This document shows, one piece after another, positions 20,250 through 34,200 of a stretch of DNA of 64,000 nucleotides (the stretch's first letter is position 1; the number at the start of each line of letters is the position of its first letter). Position numbers and translations under genes: made by a program. The DNA comes from Branchiostoma floridae (Eukaryota; Chordata; Leptocardii; Amphioxiformes; Branchiostomatidae): the NCBI RefSeq assembly GCF_000003815.2, contig NC_049994.1, positions 5,500,903 through 5,564,902 on the forward strand, in the 5' to 3' direction. The notes beneath the pieces were generated by a model. The model had not been told where the DNA came from. It did no database searches and saw only the letters and a list, made by a program, of their open reading frames with translations.

Positions 20250-22242
20250 CTTGCAGCTAGATTGTGCGAAGGTTAGAAGTGACTGACAGGTTTTCCTATA
20301 TTGTTGTATAACCAGCTGCTGCATACCTTCAAAACTGGTATGTTAATGTTGAAGGGCAGCTATATCAGCTATACAGATACAGAAAATGCTTTTTTCACAT
20401 ACTGCCTAAGTTTTGAAATAAATGTACAATGTATATCATAATTTTTCATTGGCACATATGGATACTACATCATGATCTTTCACACCAGTGAACTCCCAAA
20501 ATTGTCGTTTTTATCTGGAAAGCATTAGATTAATGAAAAAAACACATGCCATAGTCTTAATGCACCAAGAATATATTGTTATTGATTGTTATTCTATCTA
20601 TGTCATCATTTGTATTGTAGTTGTTGTTTTTGTCAGCATTGCCAGCAATATTATGACTATGTATAGTACATAAGAGCCACAGGCTATGTAGGTAGTTGGG
20701 CAGCCCTGGCTGTTTGCCCTGAACAGCCAAACTATCTATAGATAAAATAGAATATAAACTTTCAAAATTATTCTGAAAGAAAAATAACTGTCCTCTCTAA
20801 ATATTGATATTAAAATGATACTATGAGCAGTATGTGTAGACAGTGACAAATAGTTTAACAGCTGATAATTTTAACATGATAGGATTGCCCAATAGGCAAA
20901 AATTTGAAGGTCTTGTCGTCAAATCTTTAAATCCTTAAATCCCAGGAATGATCTTGATTGTTATTTTGGGACTTGACAGTTGACTGTTTACCAAGGCCAT
21001 GTATGAACTGTGACACACAGCCGTGGTTATAAATGATTGTGGTCAGCAGTTATGTGGCCTGATGCGGATAACAAGGGGTCAGTTGGTTCTAAAATAGCCT
21101 AAAATAGCCCTACAGCATTGACCTGAACCACCCTGGTAAGGTTGGAGGTCAGGGTACTTTGGGAGGATTACGGTTGGTATGCATAGCTTGTCAGGGTCTT
21201 TATACATGTGTGGACAACTTTGTCACTTAGGATGTAGCTAGTGATATTAGCGGTGTGATGGAAGTGTTGACATGCCAACTATTATAGGTGTCAGGGTTAA
21301 CGTTCTAGTCAAGATTTTATTTTAGCGTAGAGGTAATGGCAAGGTAGTGAGGCAAGCAATTGGAATGGTACTGTGCGGAAGGATTTTTTTATTGTCCTTC
21401 CACAATGAAAATGTAGAGTAAATATTTGGCATGATATTAAAGGGTACTCATGAGAGGACTCTGTTGATATCACAAAAGTCATGCAATCTGAAGAATGTAA
21501 ATTGGTAAGTTAGAAGTGGCTCATCATTTTTCATATATGATTTATTGTTCAACAAAATAAACAGGTAATTGAGAGCAAAGTACCACTACAAGTACTAGTA
21601 GTTGAAAATCAGTGTAGTGGTTCTAATTTTAGCGTAGTGGCCAGTTATGATTTTAGCATAACTAGAATCCTGGGTGTACATGTACTTTGAATCAGTTTGA
21701 TAGGACTGTTTATTTGAATAGCTTTAAGGTCATGTACACTTAGATGACTTTGAGAATAGATGAATATTCTTGTCATAGACTCATAGACCAATTCTGACTG
21801 TTCATCACAGTTAATGGCCCAATGAGGTCATGGTAATTTGCAGTTCAACCAATGAGAGAGTGGAAATATGTGCATTTTTCTGTTCTATTTTGCATTTCTA
21901 TGCTTTGATAGAGGTGGGTGTGACTATCGGTTCATTGTCAGGAACATCATGTAGACTTCAAGGAAGACTTGATTTTTAGGAATTCAGTTCTTGTTTTCTT
22001 GAAGTGTTGTCCAAAAAGAGAATTTAACTGGTGTGTATTCAGACATAACATTGTATAAAGGTTCCCAAACAAGTCTATGTTTCTGGAGCTTTTCTCATCT
22101 ACAATACACACAGCGTAATTCGTCCGGAATTTCTCTACCAGGTTGCCGCTTTGAAGTGACGTCTGCTTGAATGAAGAGGACTAAGTTTTCTTAATTTATG
22201 ATAATAAAGCTGATGCATTAATTTGTTCCCAGGTATTTCAAG

Positions 22243-25200
22243 ATGGCGGGACTGAAACATCGCCCCAGGTGTTTCTTCGACATCGAAGTCAACGGAACAC
22301 CAGGCATGAAACTTACACCTACTTTGTTCTACTGGCCTAGTCAAGGCTTGTTTTAAGTACCATCATCATGTACCTGTACTGTCTTGTAGGATAACAGCTT
22401 TATAGAAACATCACAACCTTAGAAAGGAAAATACAGATACTGTGCTCAAAATTGACGTCATCTTTCACTTGACTAGATTTTATTCAACTTTTACTTTGGC
22501 AGTCCAGTCTCAGGAGACTGTCATCATTGGGACCTTAATATCTACTGACCTTCCAAAATAAAGGCACAAACAAACAAACAAACAAATCTTTTCAATCAAA
22601 GGATCTTCAGTTAAAGTTTTGAAAATACGCACTGAGACAAAAGCAATACTCCTTTTACTTTCCGTTCTCACCTTCATCACAGAGTAAACTCAAAAAGTGA
22701 ATCGATATTTAAGGAGCAGAGATTTAGTCGTAGATTAATGCACTCTTACATTTGTACTTCTGAAAGTGGTATTCTTAATGTGGATAAAATTTTCCCTTCT
22801 CAAATTTGATCTAGTACCAGTGACCAGTCATTGTTTTCTCCCAAGAACACAAGGGAATTGTTGAAGGAATCGTCCCTACAGGGAAAGGATAACATTTTTC
22901 TCTTACTTAGTCTTTAGTACTACTAATTGATCCGGTCTGTTTTACGTTTCCTGTTTTTTTCCACTCCAGCGGGGAGGGTTGTGATGGAGCTCTACAGCGA
23001 CGTCTGCTTCAAGACTTCTGAGAACTTCCGCTGCCTTTGTACGGGTAGGTTCCTCTAAGACGATCTGCACGCCTTGTTCCGTGAGACGTAGTGATCTATT
23101 TTAATCCACAGTTTATTGTAGCAGGCAAAAAGTGTTGTCGGTAAATTAATTTTAAAGGTCAATATTAGTCGCTTTGATTCTGTGTAGTATGTTATTTGTT
23201 ATCCTGAATTTTCATTGTCACTCTTATGTGCTATTGTCAAATTATTCGTACCATGAACTGATGAAGTTAAATGCCAGATTATCCAAACATCCAAACATCA
23301 CAGGCTCGTTCTCATTTAAATGTCGAAATGCTGTCGCCTGATGACCTTACGCCTTGATATGGAGCAAATTATAGACAACATCACTGGTTCCTTCATTTTT
23401 CCACAACCCCTGTAATGTTTTACAAAAGATGCACCACAACATTCGTATTGGTTGATGGCTTAAAAGATTATTATAGCCATGGGTGGGATTTCACACCCTA
23501 AAAAATGGCTGTCGCCTAAGAAGAAACGAAGAATTCAAATAGTAGCCAAAAATTTAACAATTCAGTTCCCAGAATGATTGTTCGGCAGGTGAAATCAGCT
23601 ACCTAGGCCCTCTGTCCGATCACGTCAGATCGCTACTATCACTGATCTTGGAGGCTGTGTGAGGTGGTTTATGCCTGTCGCCAGATTCTGTAACAAACGT
23701 TACCACCACTAGTACGATGGTTGCCACGGTTATATTATGCACGTATAAGACTAGGAATGGCCGTTTTTGTGACGCTGTACAGTTTTTCTGGCTTTCTTAA
23801 GAAACAAGAAAGGGTTGTTAACTGTCATTTGTATCCCACCACGCTTAACAAAATGTTGTACAGAAATGACTGTAACAAACGTTACCATTGTTTGATGCTG
23901 TCTAGGCTTTCTATTTGACCTGGTGTAAAAAAGCTGCCCACTTTTCAAATGTCCCTAGGGGCATTCACTTATACCTAAATGATGTAGTCAATAAGGTAAG
24001 TCCTTTCGAAGAAAACAGGGTAAAGTCTACTGTTGTAACAAACGTTACAGGTAACGTTTGTTACATGCCCTGTAATGCATTACCAATGGGACCGAAAATA
24101 ATAAGTTGTCATTTTTTGGCTATGGTTAAAAGAGGAATTTTCCCAAGCAACAAAGTAGTTTTCAGTGAAAATAAAGCCGATTTATTTTTTGACAAAAAAA
24201 ATGCCATTTTCGACATTTCAATGAGAACGAGTGCACAGCAGTATGCAAGTCAGTATCCATAGAATTAATTTACCAGTCACCACATAAATACAAAGGAACT
24301 ACATAACATTGTATATACATCCAATGAACTTGTTCAAAAACCCTTTGTCAGGCCTTCCTGAAATTATGGTTAGGCATTGCGGGCCCTCTTACCATTAATC
24401 GTTACTATGATAGCACCATGCATGTAGACCCACCTCATATTCTTTCACTCACTCACACACACACACACTCACTATCCCAAAAAATAAATGATCTGTGCTT
24501 GTTATTTTTTACATCTGTACATGTATGGCAGTGCTCGAAATACCACATGCACATGCAGGTTAGTGCAGGTAAAATTGGAGCTGTGCAGGTATTTCTGGTG
24601 TCTACCTCCACTGGTCCATGTACTGGGTTTTATACATAAATGTCCTGTGATGTAGGTGTGTATGGATTGTTATTAGCTGCATTGATAAAGTTTGGAAGAC
24701 AAAATAGCAATGCATAGTTCCTGAACAATTTTAGTATGAGTCATAATTCGTAGATTCAGAGTGGTGCATGTAAAATTTGTCTGGTACAGGTAATTTTTAA
24801 TGTTACCTGCACCAGTGCAGGTATGCAGAAAAATGTATTTCGAGCCCTGTATAACTATATGTATGAGCACTAAAAGTCAGAGAAACATTGTATTTTGTAA
24901 TGTACAGTAACTGTTGATACTTATATTTCTGTTGCTGTATGTAGGAGAGAAAGGTATTGGGAAAACAACAGGCAAGCTTCTCCACTACAAAGGCACACCC
25001 TTCCATCGGGTAGTCAAGGACTTCATGATTCAGGGAGGAGACTTCACTGAAGGTAAGGCAACATTGCTTCAAGTGTTTTTTGAGTTAGACTGCAACTGTA
25101 CGTGTACCTCTGGACATTTTTGCAGTGGTTTTTGTTTTTGCAGTGACTGGTTCACTGTGAACTTAATCCAATAGTATGTGCTGCCATGAAGTCAAGACCA

Positions 25201-28200
25201 CAGCAAACACTCCATTGTCACTCTACTGCGAAATCACTATGAATCTTAACTAAATGCATTTACAGTATGTTTTTGATTGTTAGAATTTGACATTGACTGT
25301 TACACAACTCAGTGCATATCAAACACTAATGTTGTGTTGTTTTTTGTGCTTCTGCAGGCAATGGACGGGGAGGGGAGTCCATATATGGAGCCACGTTCAA
25401 AGGTAGTCCAAAGGAGAAAACAGCAAACAATATATGAAGTTCAACTCTATTATTGTAGGATGAATGTATGAGGTAGTACATGTAGGGTTTTTTGTTCACT
25501 GGGTTTAAGTTTTACTGCAAATCACCTTTACAAGTGAAGCAATAATCACATGAAGAATATATTTTTCCTGTGATTTCTATATATACTGGCATTGAGATTC
25601 TTGTGTGTTGTTGAATAGCTTTGCCAAGAAAGCCAGTTGTTGGTGATGTTTTTGTATTGGAGTGTGTGTATCTATGTGTGTCTTTGAGTTTCTGTGTCTG
25701 TGAACAACATAACTAAAAAAATTGGATAAATATGATTTGTGATAAATGGGTAGGGGTTGGAAAAACAAATGTCAAGTTAGATAATGGACCTCCTGGTAGC
25801 TTTCTATGGTACTGCAGTTTAACCTCCAGTTTTGATATCTTGTGTTTTGGTCATACTTTGGTCATGATTTTGAGTTATGGATGAGTCTTGTAAGCATATG
25901 ATGTATAAAAACTTCAAAATGTAATAATATTTTTACAGGATCTGTAATTTATGATTCATAACTACATTACATGTTACTTATAAAAATGCTGTACTTTCTT
26001 CCTTTCCAGATGAGAATTTCATTTTGAAACATGACCGTGAATTTCTCCTCTCAATGGCCAATCGTGGCAAAGATACCAATGGGTCGCAGTTCTTCATGTA
26101 AGTACGCCTGTGGTTGGACAACGGTTCCAAATCCTTCCTATACATACTCCCCTTACTAAAGCCAGCGATAAGTTCTGTTTGTTTGTTATATACATTTTGC
26201 TCATTTTCCCAGCATTTCTGTTCTAATATTTGAGTGAACAGGAATGTCTGACTTAATGTTCAGTCTGTCTTCGCTATGCATTGACCACTATGCTTAATAT
26301 ATCTCAAGTAGTCTGAAATATGCGGTTCTAAGGGTGAAGGGTAATCAAACCGGTCATGAATTTCTCAAGGTCCTCAAATTAAATGGTTGAATTATTGTAC
26401 TGACAGAAATACTGTAAAACTGACTATTTTGCAGCCTATTGAAAAAAACGCAAAGAAACAAAATTTTTAGGAGAGTGAAAATGTAAGATTTTACAGTATG
26501 TCTTTTGTTTTTTTTCTCAGTTTGATTTTTAAAGTCAAAAGAAAAGAATTGCTAAGATAGTCAGTTTTACGGTAAATACATGTTCCCAGCCTCATTAAAA
26601 AAAGATACAGCACGTGTGAGTCATATGCATGTCTGTAGAGTCTGTCGCCTTCAGTACAAAGACATATCAGTAGATCTGACCTGGTTGCCCTTGTGCTAGA
26701 GTTCAAAGGTCATAGGTCACTGTCAAAGGGCAAAGTTCATTGTCTAAGCTCATCATGAAATTTATTTAGTCACTTTTGCACTGAAGTAAAATTATGTATT
26801 TCTTAATCAGTTTAACAAAAGAATTTCAGTCAAATTCATTTTCTGGATGCTATATGAAGACATTATGTAAGTGTTCAGTTCAGAAATGAAATAAAATAAA
26901 ATGTAAGACTTTACTTTTGAACTTCTGAAAACAAGGGTGACCAGAAAGATTGTTGCAGTAAAAAACAGAACAAAAAGCACTGACAACTAGAACTCTAACC
27001 AATACTGTAGATTCACCTTGCCTGGAATGTTTTTTTACATCTCTTTCTTGCCGTTTTGTTGTAAAATTTTTACAGAAAACAAATGTTATCATCCAGCGAT
27101 GGAAAGGTAAATAGGTTTACCATGTAGTAAAGAGAAGCTTGTCTTTTGTATCTACACGTATTCCTATGTATGGGATACGTGCTTGATAAATAGATCACTA
27201 TGTCAATTTTTACCTCAACCTTGTCATCGTTTTCCACTTTAGAGTGAATGCAGTGCTCTTGGAGTATGGTAAATGCCATCCCACCTTTGCTAGTTTATTG
27301 GCTGTAGGTCATGTGACTTTGTTGACCAATCACTATGATCTATTCCAGATCCATTCCTAATTTAGAATTGATTGATGCAAAAATTCATGCAAAATTACTG
27401 CATAAAGATGATTTGCTGTACATTTCTCTTTCTGGAATGTGTAAATATATTTCCCCACTTACTATGTTTCTGTGATATTTATTTATTTCTGCCAAACTTG
27501 TTCTAGAAGATTGAATTTTCTATGAGGTGGGATGGTAGACGTTTTATGTAAATTATGTAAACTATGATGATATTTTCCTTGGGTGTTATCTTGTGTCTAT
27601 GTGTGCATGTAGTAGAGAAAGTAGACCGCAAGAAGGCCCTTACTCTTTCCTCTGAAAATTGTAAACGAAATCTTACAATTTTCTTCATTTAAAAAGTGTA
27701 TTTCTTCAGCTTTCATAGCTGTGTCTTGAAATATACACAAATTTGTGTCAGTAGCGTTTATGTTTCATTTCTTCGGAAGCACTTATATCATGTTTTTAAC
27801 AAATATTCTTTATTCCAAAAAGAGACAATGATTGTTGAAAAGAATGAAACCAAACCTATTTTAAGTCCAAGATATGTCCATCCATGTACAAAAAAGATGT
27901 CTATCGTTTTACCTATTTTGAATTGGTGCAAACATTTAAAAAGTTGGCATTATTGAGGAAAGCGCTAGGGGCATTCTTGTCCCTTTGTTTGTTGTGTGTT
28001 GACCTAAGTACTATGTCTCTAACAAGAGGTAAGTTTTTCAGGTTTTTACCATGTCTTCTCCATGTGCAGTCAAGTCTTTGCCATTTCTGCCATATCTTAT
28101 AACCCTGGTGCAGTGATAGAGAGTGGTGCTAATTTGCTGTTGTTGTTCTCTGTTCCTTTCCACATGTTCTGGTGCTGACGACTCGATGACACAGAACCAC

Positions 28201-31200
28201 CAAACCTGCACCTCATCTAGACAAGTACGCTTTTCGCTTTACCTATTTTGTTTTTGTTTAGAGGGATGAAGTGTTGTTGGTGTGAAGTTTCACCAGTGCG
28301 AGTCGGTCCTCTGTACAAAAAATCTAACCCTATGTTTTGATTGCTACATGTATACAATGTATACCAAGCGGTATCATCACTGAAAACTATCTGTCAGGTT
28401 ACATTGACCTTTACCCAATTCTCAGGATTTGTACTAGTACTGGTTGTTTTGTGTAGGTTCTTTGCCTTAGTTTAAAGCACATGTATTAACTATTATACCC
28501 AACACCTTACAGTTGCATCAAACATCTGAGTGGCTAGGCTATTGGACACAAGATTGTAAGGTCATTGTGTTTGATTCCTGGCTTAGAAAGGCACTTTCTT
28601 TCAAAAAACACACACAACTTTCCTTACTCCACCCTGGCATAGAAATGGGTATACCTGACTTTAGTTTGGGAGGAGAAAGGCAGCGGAAGAAGAGGAATTG
28701 GCTCTGCCTTCTAATACTGTAATTCACTTTGTCTTCTCGGTACCAAACTTTCACGGTCTGAGAAAATTTAACTTGTTCTCGGAACTGAATGTTCACTGTC
28801 GCGGCAAGTGCACATAAAAAAAGTCTGTGAATTATTATTTTGTTATTGGTAATGAGAAGTTCACGTTACAGTCGTCACCATGAAAACTGTGAACATAACA
28901 GTACATTGAAGAAATCAGGAATTACATTACTCTGCTGTAGACACTGGATAACAACCTACTACCCCTACCACCTCAAAAAAAGGGCTATGGGACCCTTAAA
29001 AACCTTTTCCTCGGTACCAGGCAACAACTATAGTGTCTCTTAAACAATTGAATATCCTATATGTATTGTTTCCCTCCCACCCCTGCAGTATCCATGTGGT
29101 GTTTGGTCATGTACTAGAAGGACAGCAGATCATACGTACTATAGAGAACCAAAAAACTGATGCCACCAGTAAGCCTTATGCGGACGTTCGCATTGCTAAC
29201 TGTGGAGAGCTGGTGCCCAAGGCCAAGACCAAGGGTAAGTTACACATGTTTTCAGTACCCACTAACTTTTCTCACCAAGTAAAATTGTCTTAATCGCAAT
29301 CGCCTTAGAACTCAACTTGCCCTCCCAGTGTCAAATCTACCGAAAATGATTGATATTGCCATGAGGAATATCGGTAAATTTGCTGAAAAAGACTTTTAAC
29401 GTTTAAGGCATGCGTACCTTCCGCTACTGCCAAAATGACCTCGTCGGGAACTCCAAATCCTTGCAAACTACGGCCGCCCTATGGTCGCAATTGGCAGTGT
29501 TTCTGTATCTACGGCAGGGCTCTAGCCAGCGTCCGTTTTTCCGTCAATTGGCGGAAATTTGCTGCGTCTGACGGAAAAATTTTAAAACCAATCCGTCAAC
29601 CTTGAAGGACAAAAATCCTTGGTGTGAGCTACAGGCGGCTTGGGGACGCCGTCCACGGCCGTAAAATCCACACACTGTTTGTTTTGCTATCGTTATGATT
29701 GTTGATAATGTGTGTCGTGCCCTTTTGCATACAATAATCTCATTAAAAACACGTTTTCAAGATCTCAGTTCAGTCTCTCTAACTCCTTAAATATTGTTTT
29801 CGCGGTTCTTGCGACAATGGGAATTGGCTGACGAAAAAAAATTTCGAGCTGGCTAGAGCCCTGATCTACGGGAACGAAAATCGTGTGGCTGTGGCCGCGT
29901 TAGATGGGTGGCCGCTATAGACTGTTTCTTTATGCCTTGGTCAATGAGAAAAATCCAAGGGACTGACAAAAGTGCCCGCAATGGCCAGGTGGTCGCTATG
30001 CAAAGGTGGCCCCTAATTCAGGTTTGACTGTACTTCGCGTGTTTCCTACAGCAAAGAAGAGGAAGAAGGAAGAAGACCAATCCTCATCAGTATCAGACTC
30101 ATCCAGCGGGTCAGAGTCCTCCTCCTCCAGTGAGAGTGAAGAGGAGGGGTCCATCAGTGGATCCTCCGACAGCTCGGAGACGCGCAGGCGATGGAGCAAG
30201 CGCAAGAAGAAGCTCAAGAAGAAGGAGGCCAAGAGGAGACGCAAGGAGAAGAAGAAGAAAAAGAAATCAAAGAAGTCAAGAAAGGATGGGTAGGAAACAT
30301 TTGTTTGTTTTTTTAATTGCACAGGACTATTAAGACTTTAAGCAGTTTTTTTTTAAAACACAAAATTGTACAATTTCATGCCATATGTTTCTGGTCTTAC
30401 TTAGTCCTAAGATGGTACCAGGTTAAACAGATGAAAATGTATGCAGAAAGAATAGAAAGCAAAATGGACATTTACCTAGTTTAGCTCACTTAAGAGCAAC
30501 TCCACTGGTTGTGACAGGTTCGTTGTACCGGGGTAATTCTCCTAGCTCTTTTTGACAAGCACAATGAACAGAACACCCCAGCTTAACGTCTCGTCCTGAG
30601 CACTGCAACCCTTTCCAGTAGTGTATGTATTGGATGAGGGATACAGCCGGGATTCGATTCAGGACCTTTGGTCTAGAGGCATAACCACATGCTATGCTGA
30701 AGAATAACTCTTGATTGCTCTTCGAGTTATCACCTTTTTCATGTTTTTTGTGTGTTCATTGTTTAGTTTTTCAACTTGCATCCACAGTTCTGACAGTGAA
30801 GCAGAAAGTGGTGAAGACAAAGATGGCGGTGTGGCTGCAGCCCTGTCATCTGTACGAGCAGAGGACATCCCTGATATCCCTCCCAACAACTTCCTCCTGC
30901 GAAGAACTCCACCAACGTAAGTCAACACTTTTCTTTGTCATCTGGATGTTAAACATGGTGTATGAACTAGGGCTGTTTACCAGTACCATGTACCACTACA
31001 AAACCAGTATGAACACACAAGAAAATATCAGTAGACCAGTTTTCAGACTGACAAGAAAATCAACAGTAATGATAACTTACTATAATATGATTGGTAAGAA
31101 AGGCTGCAATTTTTGCTTCCTGGCACTAGGGTTCATTTTGAGGTTGCTCTTTCCCCAGCTAGGACTAATATACACTGAAAATAACCTTTACATTTTCTAA

Positions 31201-34200
31201 TGTCTTACACTACTACAGGAATTACTGTCAGGTCCTGGTTCATGTCTCCTACCTCTACATTATCTATTGTCAGTTCCCAAACCATGTACATGACTTGGTA
31301 CTAGTAGATCACCAAACTCTGTGTCTACATGTAGATGTCTTCAAGTTATTCATTAACTCACTAACCCACTATCTGTGAAAGTCTTCCCTTAAGAAGTGTT
31401 TAGAAACTAAGAAGTAGGCATTATTGATTTGATGTAGTGCAAAGTCCCCACAAGAGACAGCCAGCTCCGGCCCTGCCCCTGAACCCGTGTCCTACCAGAG
31501 CAGTCGGCCCAAGGTCTCAAAGTCTGGCCGCAAGATCAAGGGGAGGGGAACCATGGTAAGGACGGATGTTTCATACCGTGTTTGCTAGCAAGTTTCTTAA
31601 AAATTATAAAGCAACAACTGAAGGTTTTCAAATACAAGTGTATGTGGTGTTCTGCCATAAAAAAGGTACTGTAAATGCATTTAAGTTTGCGGGGATTTAA
31701 TTTTGCCATATCAGGAAAAGAACTTTTCGCGGGGGGTTTAAGTTTGCGGTAGTGCCATGCACTGTAGTTCCTTACTGCCATGGAAAAATTTGTGGTGGAG
31801 TGGCCATAGCGAAAACCTCGAACATTAATCCGCCACAAAAGTTTCTGCATTTACTGTATTAAAAAGCTTGCTCAAACATCATCTAAACGGTCAACTTTCT
31901 ATGATTCTAAAGACCATGATTAATACAATGTAACAACAGCAACGCTACTGATAAATTGTTTGTTGCTGTCGTTCCTTTCCTGGTCTACTCAAACACAATA
32001 GTTACATGTATGTAAGGTCTATGTATGTCATGATGATAAATAACATGTTTGTGTTTTCCTCTTTCCAGCGTTATCGGACCCCTTCTCGCAGTCCCTCCCC
32101 TAGCCGCTGGGGGCGCCGTAGTGAGACCCCGCCCCACTGGCGCCAGGAGCAGCTCAGGAGTCGCAACTACGCAGCGGAACGCTGGACGAAAGGCGACAAA
32201 CTGGCCGAACAGGAGCAGGAGGAGGAACTGCAAGAACGAATCCGCCGCCGTCAGCGTAGACATCGCGATCGTGACCTACGGGATCGCTTTCAACGAGGGA
32301 GGTCCAGATCTGACTATGACAGGCATGTGTAACAGTTGTTGTGTTGTACAATGTAGTCTGAGGTTTGAGCTAAAACATATAGCAAGTGAATATATAACTG
32401 TACATGCAGTTCTGTTACAATCTGCTTGGTGGTACTGCTGTATTGATTTCCAAAGAGGGAGGTTCAGATCTGCACTACCAAAAATGGTTTTTCTTATTTT
32501 TCTTGTTTTCTTATGGAGAGAAAGATTTTCTTTGGTAAAGAAAATTCAAGGAAAGTAAGAAACCCTCTGCAAAATCTCTGTATGTTAGTTCTTGGAGAAA
32601 GAGTTTTTCTCTATTTTTTCTTAAGTGAAGAAAGTATTTCTATTAAGATACTTGCCGACAAGAATTTTCTAGAAATTTAAGAAAAACTTTATTTTTTAAT
32701 CTTCCCATAAGATTCATTTTCTCTAAGGTCAAACAGAGTATTCCATAGATTCTAACCATAAGATCTTAAATCTTGTCATTTCTTAATTTCTACGTAAAAT
32801 CTTGGTTTGCTAGAAGAAAATTCTTGACTTTTCTTGATTTTCTTATCCAGGAAGTTTGAGAAAGATGATTTTTGTTTTTCTTTCTAACAATTAAGAAGAT
32901 ACAAGAACTTTTTTCTTCACTTTCTTGACGAAATAATGTTAAGAAAAAGAAGAAAACAAGAAATTCTAAAACAAGATAAGACAAGCATAAAATTCACAAA
33001 TGTTCTTATTTTCCTTATCCAGAAAGTTTAAGAAAGATAATTCTTGATTTTTTAGGTTATGTTTAAGAAGATACAAGAATTCTTTTCTTCACTTACTTGA
33101 TCAAATATAGGTATGAAAAATTATAAAATCAAGAAATCAAAACAAAAAGTTACAACTAGCATAAAATTCTTTAATGTTATGTTTTCCTTATTCTAAAAGC
33201 GTAAGAAAGATGCTTCTTGTTTTTCTTGGTAATGTTTAAGATATACTATATAATATTTCTTAACTTTCTTGATTAAGAAAAACAAGATAATTTTGGGGGT
33301 TCATGGCACCTAGAGGTAGTTGTAAAATATAACATTTAGTTGAATAGTATGGTAACCTTTCTTTTGAAATTTCTGTTGGTGACCAAGCTATGTTTATTTC
33401 AAAGTTATATGTTAAACTTTGCTTTCCTCAAATCAAAACCCATTTTGTTATTCTTGGTAACAAGAAAACATTTCTTGATTTTCTAGCCTATCTTGTCATG
33501 TGACTTTTTGTGAACTCCTGATTGGTTTATTCGTATCCCAGAGTACTGTTGGTCTGCCCCAGGTGGTCCATCTCTATTTTGAACAGTTATAAGAAAATGT
33601 TTCTTAACTTTTCTTGTTTTTCTAGCCTCTCTGGTCATGTGACTTTTTCTGAAGCCCTGATTGGTTGATCCGTATCCCAGAGTACAGTTGGGCTACCCCA
33701 TCTCCATTCTGAACAGAGTGACAGTTGCAACAGCTCAGTTCACTATTCTTTGTATCAGTTGATGACTCATGCCAGTTTTACAGTCAAAAGTAAGGTAAAA
33801 GGGACTATGATCATGTGAGGCATTGGTGACTGGGTTCAATTTGCTAAAAATCAACAACTGCGCAGGGGAAACAGCTGGGAGCCAGATATGACGGATTAGG
33901 TAAGTGTGCCCCCCTCCCCCACCTTGAAATACTTCAAGATAAAAGAAACCCATGCATAGACTTTAGAGCATTGGGTTCAAAAGCAACAAGGCACAGAATC
34001 TTTACAAAGCAGTAGATATGGAGAGGCAAGAGTTGTATCCATAGCTATATCCACCTTTTGGCTGCCAAATTCTATGTGCACATTGTATATGACTAACCAA
34101 AATATGTCGTTGGGAGATTCCATTTTATATCACAGGGTTAGTCTGCTGTATTTCGGTTCAAAAATAAATTTCACTACTCTGTACAGTATCAAGTAAACAT

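Larger units (their letters stand above)
17276..22232 (+). other. Inferred 5' UTR intron of NKTR
   Basis: A 5-kb stretch with no recognised exon. It holds MITEs and other repeats listed separately. From about 20,260 to 22,200 I see only unremarkable AT-rich sequence. Confidence 0.5.

Noticed and set aside
20690-20745. Short hairpin ggctgtttgccctgaacagcc
   Set aside because: The stem is only 7 bp, too short for a microRNA precursor.
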